Positions 6,440 to 8,162 of a stretch of 8,162 nucleotides of DNA are shown one piece after another (the first letter of the stretch is position 1; the number at the start of each line of letters is the position of its first letter). Both the position numbers and the translations under genes were made by a program. The notes under the pieces were generated by a model. That model had not been told where the DNA came from and did not search any database. It was given only the letters and a program-made list of their open reading frames with translations. This DNA is from an uncultured Bacilli bacterium (GTDB lineage Bacteria; Bacillota_I; Bacilli_A; RF39; UBA660), in the NCBI GenBank assembly GCA_947853245.1, contig CANTWP010000072.1, forward strand, positions 1 through 8,162, read 5' to 3'.

Positions 6440-6562
6440 TAATAAATCAATGTGATGACGGGCTTGGAAACCTCGAGCAATATATCAAGAGTGATTCTTC
6501 TAGAATAAGTAAGGTGGAACCGCTCCCATTTGGGAGTCCTTACAATATCTAGAAGTTTTTTT
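6440..6562 (+). promoter_or_regulatory. Compact T-box leader, probably sensing uncharged tRNA-Gly
   Basis: T-box leaders bind uncharged tRNA and allow read-through into aminoacyl-tRNA synthetase genes. The T-box core is GTAAGG TGGAACC GCTCCC (6509-6527), matching the AGGGTGGNACCGCG consensus. The antiterminator folds well: A1 helix 6509-6514 with 6538-6543, the 7-base bulge TGGAACC (6515-6521), and A2 helix 6522-6527 with 6532-6537 around loop ATTT. The variable base A6518 would pair with a U at tRNA position 73, as in bacterial tRNA-Gly, and glyS lies downstream. Upstream, a short stem I can be drawn: 6445-6449 with 6492-6496, 6453-6456 with 6484-6487, and 6462-6467 with 6473-6478. Only about 70 bases separate the expected start from the core, much less than in ordinary T-boxes. 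GGC occurs at 6461-6463 but not in the usual place for a specifier. Confidence 0.85.
6497..6562 (+). terminator. T-box terminator hairpin
   Basis: CTTCTAGA (6497-6504) pairs perfectly with TCTAGAAG (6548-6555), followed at once by seven T (6556-6562). A 4x4 internal loop separates these arms from the GTAAGG/CCTTAC helix of the antiterminator, so the terminator encloses the T-box core instead of competing with it in the usual way. Weak alternatives that would sequester the 5' arm exist: AAGA/TCTT (6487-6490 with 6496-6499) and ATTC/GAAT (6494-6497 with 6503-6506). Confidence 0.7.
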
Positions 6563-6580
6563 ATTAGGAGGTGAGTTTTT

Positions 6581-6772
6581 ATGAAGATTCATTTTAAAGG
6601 CTTAAAATATCTTGATAGTAATGACTATGATTATGTAATTTTGAAAGAAGCTCCTAAAACTAAAGATATTAAAATTCAAATAAAAAATAAAAATGATAAG
6701 GAAAGGTTTGAAACAATTTCTCCTAGTATTCCTATACTTTTTTCTAAAAGAATTAAAGAATTAAAAGAATAA
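6581..6772 (+). CDS. Hypothetical protein, probable 5' part of an interrupted gene
   Basis: I do not recognise this 63-residue product. It begins MKIHFKGLKYLDSNDYDYVI, is rich in Lys and Ile, has no membrane segment, and ends in a helical stretch (KRIKELKE). A very strong AGGAGGTGAG (6566-6575) stands 5 bases before the ATG, right after the T-box terminator, so it is the first gene read when the T-box allows read-through. The TAA at 6770-6772 is followed in the same frame by a coding-like stretch (DRLEETLNYIL) that joins smoothly to 6803-7306. The helix seems to continue across the stop. The simplest reading is one gene of about 240 codons broken by a nonsense mutation, GAA, AAA or CAA to TAA. 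A genuine short protein is also possible. Confidence 0.6.
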   Translation: MKIHFKGLKYLDSNDYDYVILKEAPKTKDIKIQIKNKNDKERFETISPSIPILFSKRIKELKE

Positions 6773-6802
6773 GATAGGTTAGAAGAAACTTTAAATTATA
6801 TT

Positions 6803-7306
6803 TTGAATAGTAATCGAATAATATCTTTAGAAAGTAATCAAATATTACCATATTATAAGGATGTATTTACAGTTGTAAAAACTAATCGAGGAGTATTAGC
6901 GTTTAAACTATATATAAGAAAAGATATAATAAATAGAATTATTAATAAATATCAAGTTGATCGAGAAGTATTTTTAACAGAAAATTCTCATGTAAATAAA
7001 TATCATCTTAGGTATGGTCATTCTAAATCATCATATAACTTTAATTTTAGCGAGAATAATACAATCATAAATTTATATTTACATAATGGTCATAATTATT
7101 TATGGAAACCAGTAAAGAATTTTACAATTTATATTCCTGAATATAAAAATTATATAGATAGTCCGACAACTTTGGTGTGTGGCCAATTTTATTTAGAAAT
7201 GGATGAGAGACTTAAAGATTTTATTAAATCAATAGTTAATGAATATAATAGAAATTTAAAAGAAAAAAGTAACAAATTGTTACAGTTAAAAACGGAGGGA
7301 TTTTAA
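6803..7306 (+). CDS. Hypothetical protein, probable 3' part of the same interrupted gene
   Basis: I do not recognise this product. The only available start is a TTG at 6803, giving 167 residues; the first in-frame ATG is near 7201, too late to matter. No good ribosome-binding sequence precedes the TTG, and the frame is open back to the TAA at 6770-6772. This suggests it is the body of the gene that starts at 6581. It is soluble-looking, Asn-, Lys- and Tyr-rich, with VFTVVKTNRGVLAFKLYI, a His/Tyr-rich middle (HVNKYHLRYGH), LYLHNGHNYLWKPVKNFTIY, and a C-terminal charged helix (DERLKDFIKSIVNEYNRNLK). Its stop overlaps the glyS ATG by one base (TAATG). The long open frame suggests the break is recent, or that internal initiation or read-through still yields product. 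Confidence 0.55.
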   Translation: MNSNRIISLESNQILPYYKDVFTVVKTNRGVLAFKLYIRKDIINRIINKYQVDREVFLTENSHVNKYHLRYGHSKSSYNFNFSENNTIINLYLHNGHNYLWKPVKNFTIYIPEYKNYIDSPTTLVCGQFYLEMDERLKDFIKSIVNEYNRNLKEKSNKLLQLKTEGF

Positions 7307-8162
7307 TGGAAAATTTAACAATGGAAAAATTAGTTAACTTATGTAAACAATATGGATTTATCTTTAGTGGTAGTGAAATTTATGGAGGTCTTGCTAATAC
7401 TTGGGATTATGGTCCTTTAGGAGCAGAACTTAAAAACAATGTTAAGAAGGCTTGGTTAAAAAGATTTATTCAAGAGAATAAGTATAATGTGGGAATGGAT
7501 AGTGCTATTCTAATGAACCCTAAAACTTGGGAAGCATCAGGTCATTTATCAACATTTTCAGATCCTTTGATCGATTGTAAAGCATGTAAATCACGTTTTC
7601 GTGCTGATAAACTTGTTGAAGATTTTACAGATGGTAAAGAAACTGGTGATGGTTGGTCAAATGAAAAATTAATTAACTTTATTAATGAAAATCATATAGC
7701 ATGTCCAAAATGTGGTAAATTAGATTATACTAATATTCGTCAATTTAATTTAATGTTTAAAACATTCCAAGGTGTTACTGAAGATTCTAAAAATACGATT
7801 TATTTAAGACCAGAAACAGCTCAAGGTATTTTTGTTAATTTTATGAATGTTCAAAGAAGTATGCGTCTTAAGTTACCATTTGGTATTGGTCAAGTAGGTA
7901 AAAGTTTTAGAAATGAAATTACGCCAGGTAATTTTACATTTAGAACTCGTGAGTTTGAACAGATGGAATTAGAATTTTTCTGTAAACCAGGAACAGAATT
8001 AGAATGGTTTACTTATTGGAAAGATTACTGCTATAAATTCTTAGTTGATCTAGGTATAAAAGAAGAAAACTTAAGAACCAGAGATCATGCCAAAGAGGAG
8101 TTAAGTTTTTATAGTAATGCTACTACTGATTTCGAATATAAATTTCCATTTGGTTGGGGTGA
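7306..8162 (+). CDS. glyS: Glycyl-tRNA synthetase, single-chain (alpha2) type, 3' end outside window
   Basis: This class II synthetase attaches glycine to tRNA-Gly. The first 285 codons are present and no stop occurs before the window ends. The start ATG at 7306 is chosen because GGAGGG (7294-7299) stands 6 bases upstream; Met6 is less well placed. The N-terminus FIFSGSEIYGGLANTWDYGPLGAEL (18-42) is diagnostic of the homodimeric enzyme, not the alpha2-beta2 form of B. subtilis. Two Cys pairs (91/94 and 133/136) may bind zinc. YLRPETAQGIFVNF (166-179) belongs to the active site, and motif 2 is FRNEITPGNFTFRTREFEQMEL (201-222), with Arg202 and Glu204 for ATP and amino-acid binding. It is expected to be controlled by the T-box about 750 bases upstream, being in the same transcript after the interrupted gene. 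Codon use is like its neighbours. Confidence 0.96.
   Translation, partial: MENLTMEKLVNLCKQYGFIFSGSEIYGGLANTWDYGPLGAELKNNVKKAWLKRFIQENKYNVGMDSAILMNPKTWEASGHLSTFSDPLIDCKACKSRFRADKLVEDFTDGKETGDGWSNEKLINFINENHIACPKCGKLDYTNIRQFNLMFKTFQGVTEDSKNTIYLRPETAQGIFVNFMNVQRSMRLKLPFGIGQVGKSFRNEITPGNFTFRTREFEQMELEFFCKPGTELEWFTYWKDYCYKFLVDLGIKEENLRTRDHAKEELSFYSNATTDFEYKFPFGWG

Noticed and set aside
295..6772. Possible recoding of TAA as sense, since in-frame TAA occurs at 295, 444, 719 and 6770.
   Set aside because: yqfC and era end in TAA at the expected family length, and the first locus also has frameshifts. Ordinary gene decay explains it better.
1..8162. CRISPR arrays, tRNA or rRNA genes, insertion sequence ends, toxin-antitoxin or defence genes.
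   Set aside because: No spaced direct repeats, no tRNA-like cloverleaf, no transposase or defence motifs were seen.

Overview
This window is a low-GC, Bacillota-type chromosomal segment with every supported gene on the + strand. TGA is used as a real stop (ends of yqfD, the VanZ-like gene and cdd) and tryptophan is TGG, so the standard bacterial code applies and the classical Mollicutes with code 4 are unlikely. The yqfC-yqfD pair, the ybeY-cdd-era-yqzL-recO order, a glycine-type T-box and a single-chain (alpha2-type) glycyl-tRNA synthetase point to a very AT-rich member of the Bacilli or a neighbouring gut Firmicute lineage from, or descended from, a spore-forming ancestor. I do not assign a species.

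Region 1 (1-1003) is a decayed surface or phage-tail-like gene. It holds the end of a domain resembling SipW-dependent/camelysin-like secreted proteins, followed by a carbohydrate-binding-like module. The module can be followed through three frames and several TAA codons to a true end at 1001-1003. Region 2 (1004-1281) is a very AT-rich spacer with a hairpin/U-tract terminator and a possible sigma-E-like promoter.

Region 3 (1282-6395) is a tightly packed run of genes: yqfC, yqfD, a VanZ-family membrane protein, ybeY, cdd, era, the tiny yqzL, recO and a divergent PAP2 (YuiD-like) membrane protein. Gaps are between a 4-base overlap and 9 bases, except 61 bases between era and yqzL. It joins mother-cell sporulation proteins (YqfC/D), ribosome maturation (YbeY, Era), pyrimidine salvage (Cdd) and recombinational repair (RecO). 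Compared with the common Firmicutes order, phoH, pgpH/yqfF and dgkA are absent and a VanZ-like gene sits where phoH normally is.

Region 4 (6405-8162) starts with a clear sigma-A-type promoter and a compact T-box leader whose antiterminator and terminator can be drawn base by base. Next comes an unrecognised reading frame cut by one in-frame TAA (6581-6772 and 6803-7306, same frame), then glyS, which runs off the window. The T-box presumably controls glyS according to tRNA-Gly charging. The leader is unusually short, no glycine specifier can be placed with confidence, and an unknown broken gene lies between the T-box and its expected target. These points make it the most interesting part of the window.
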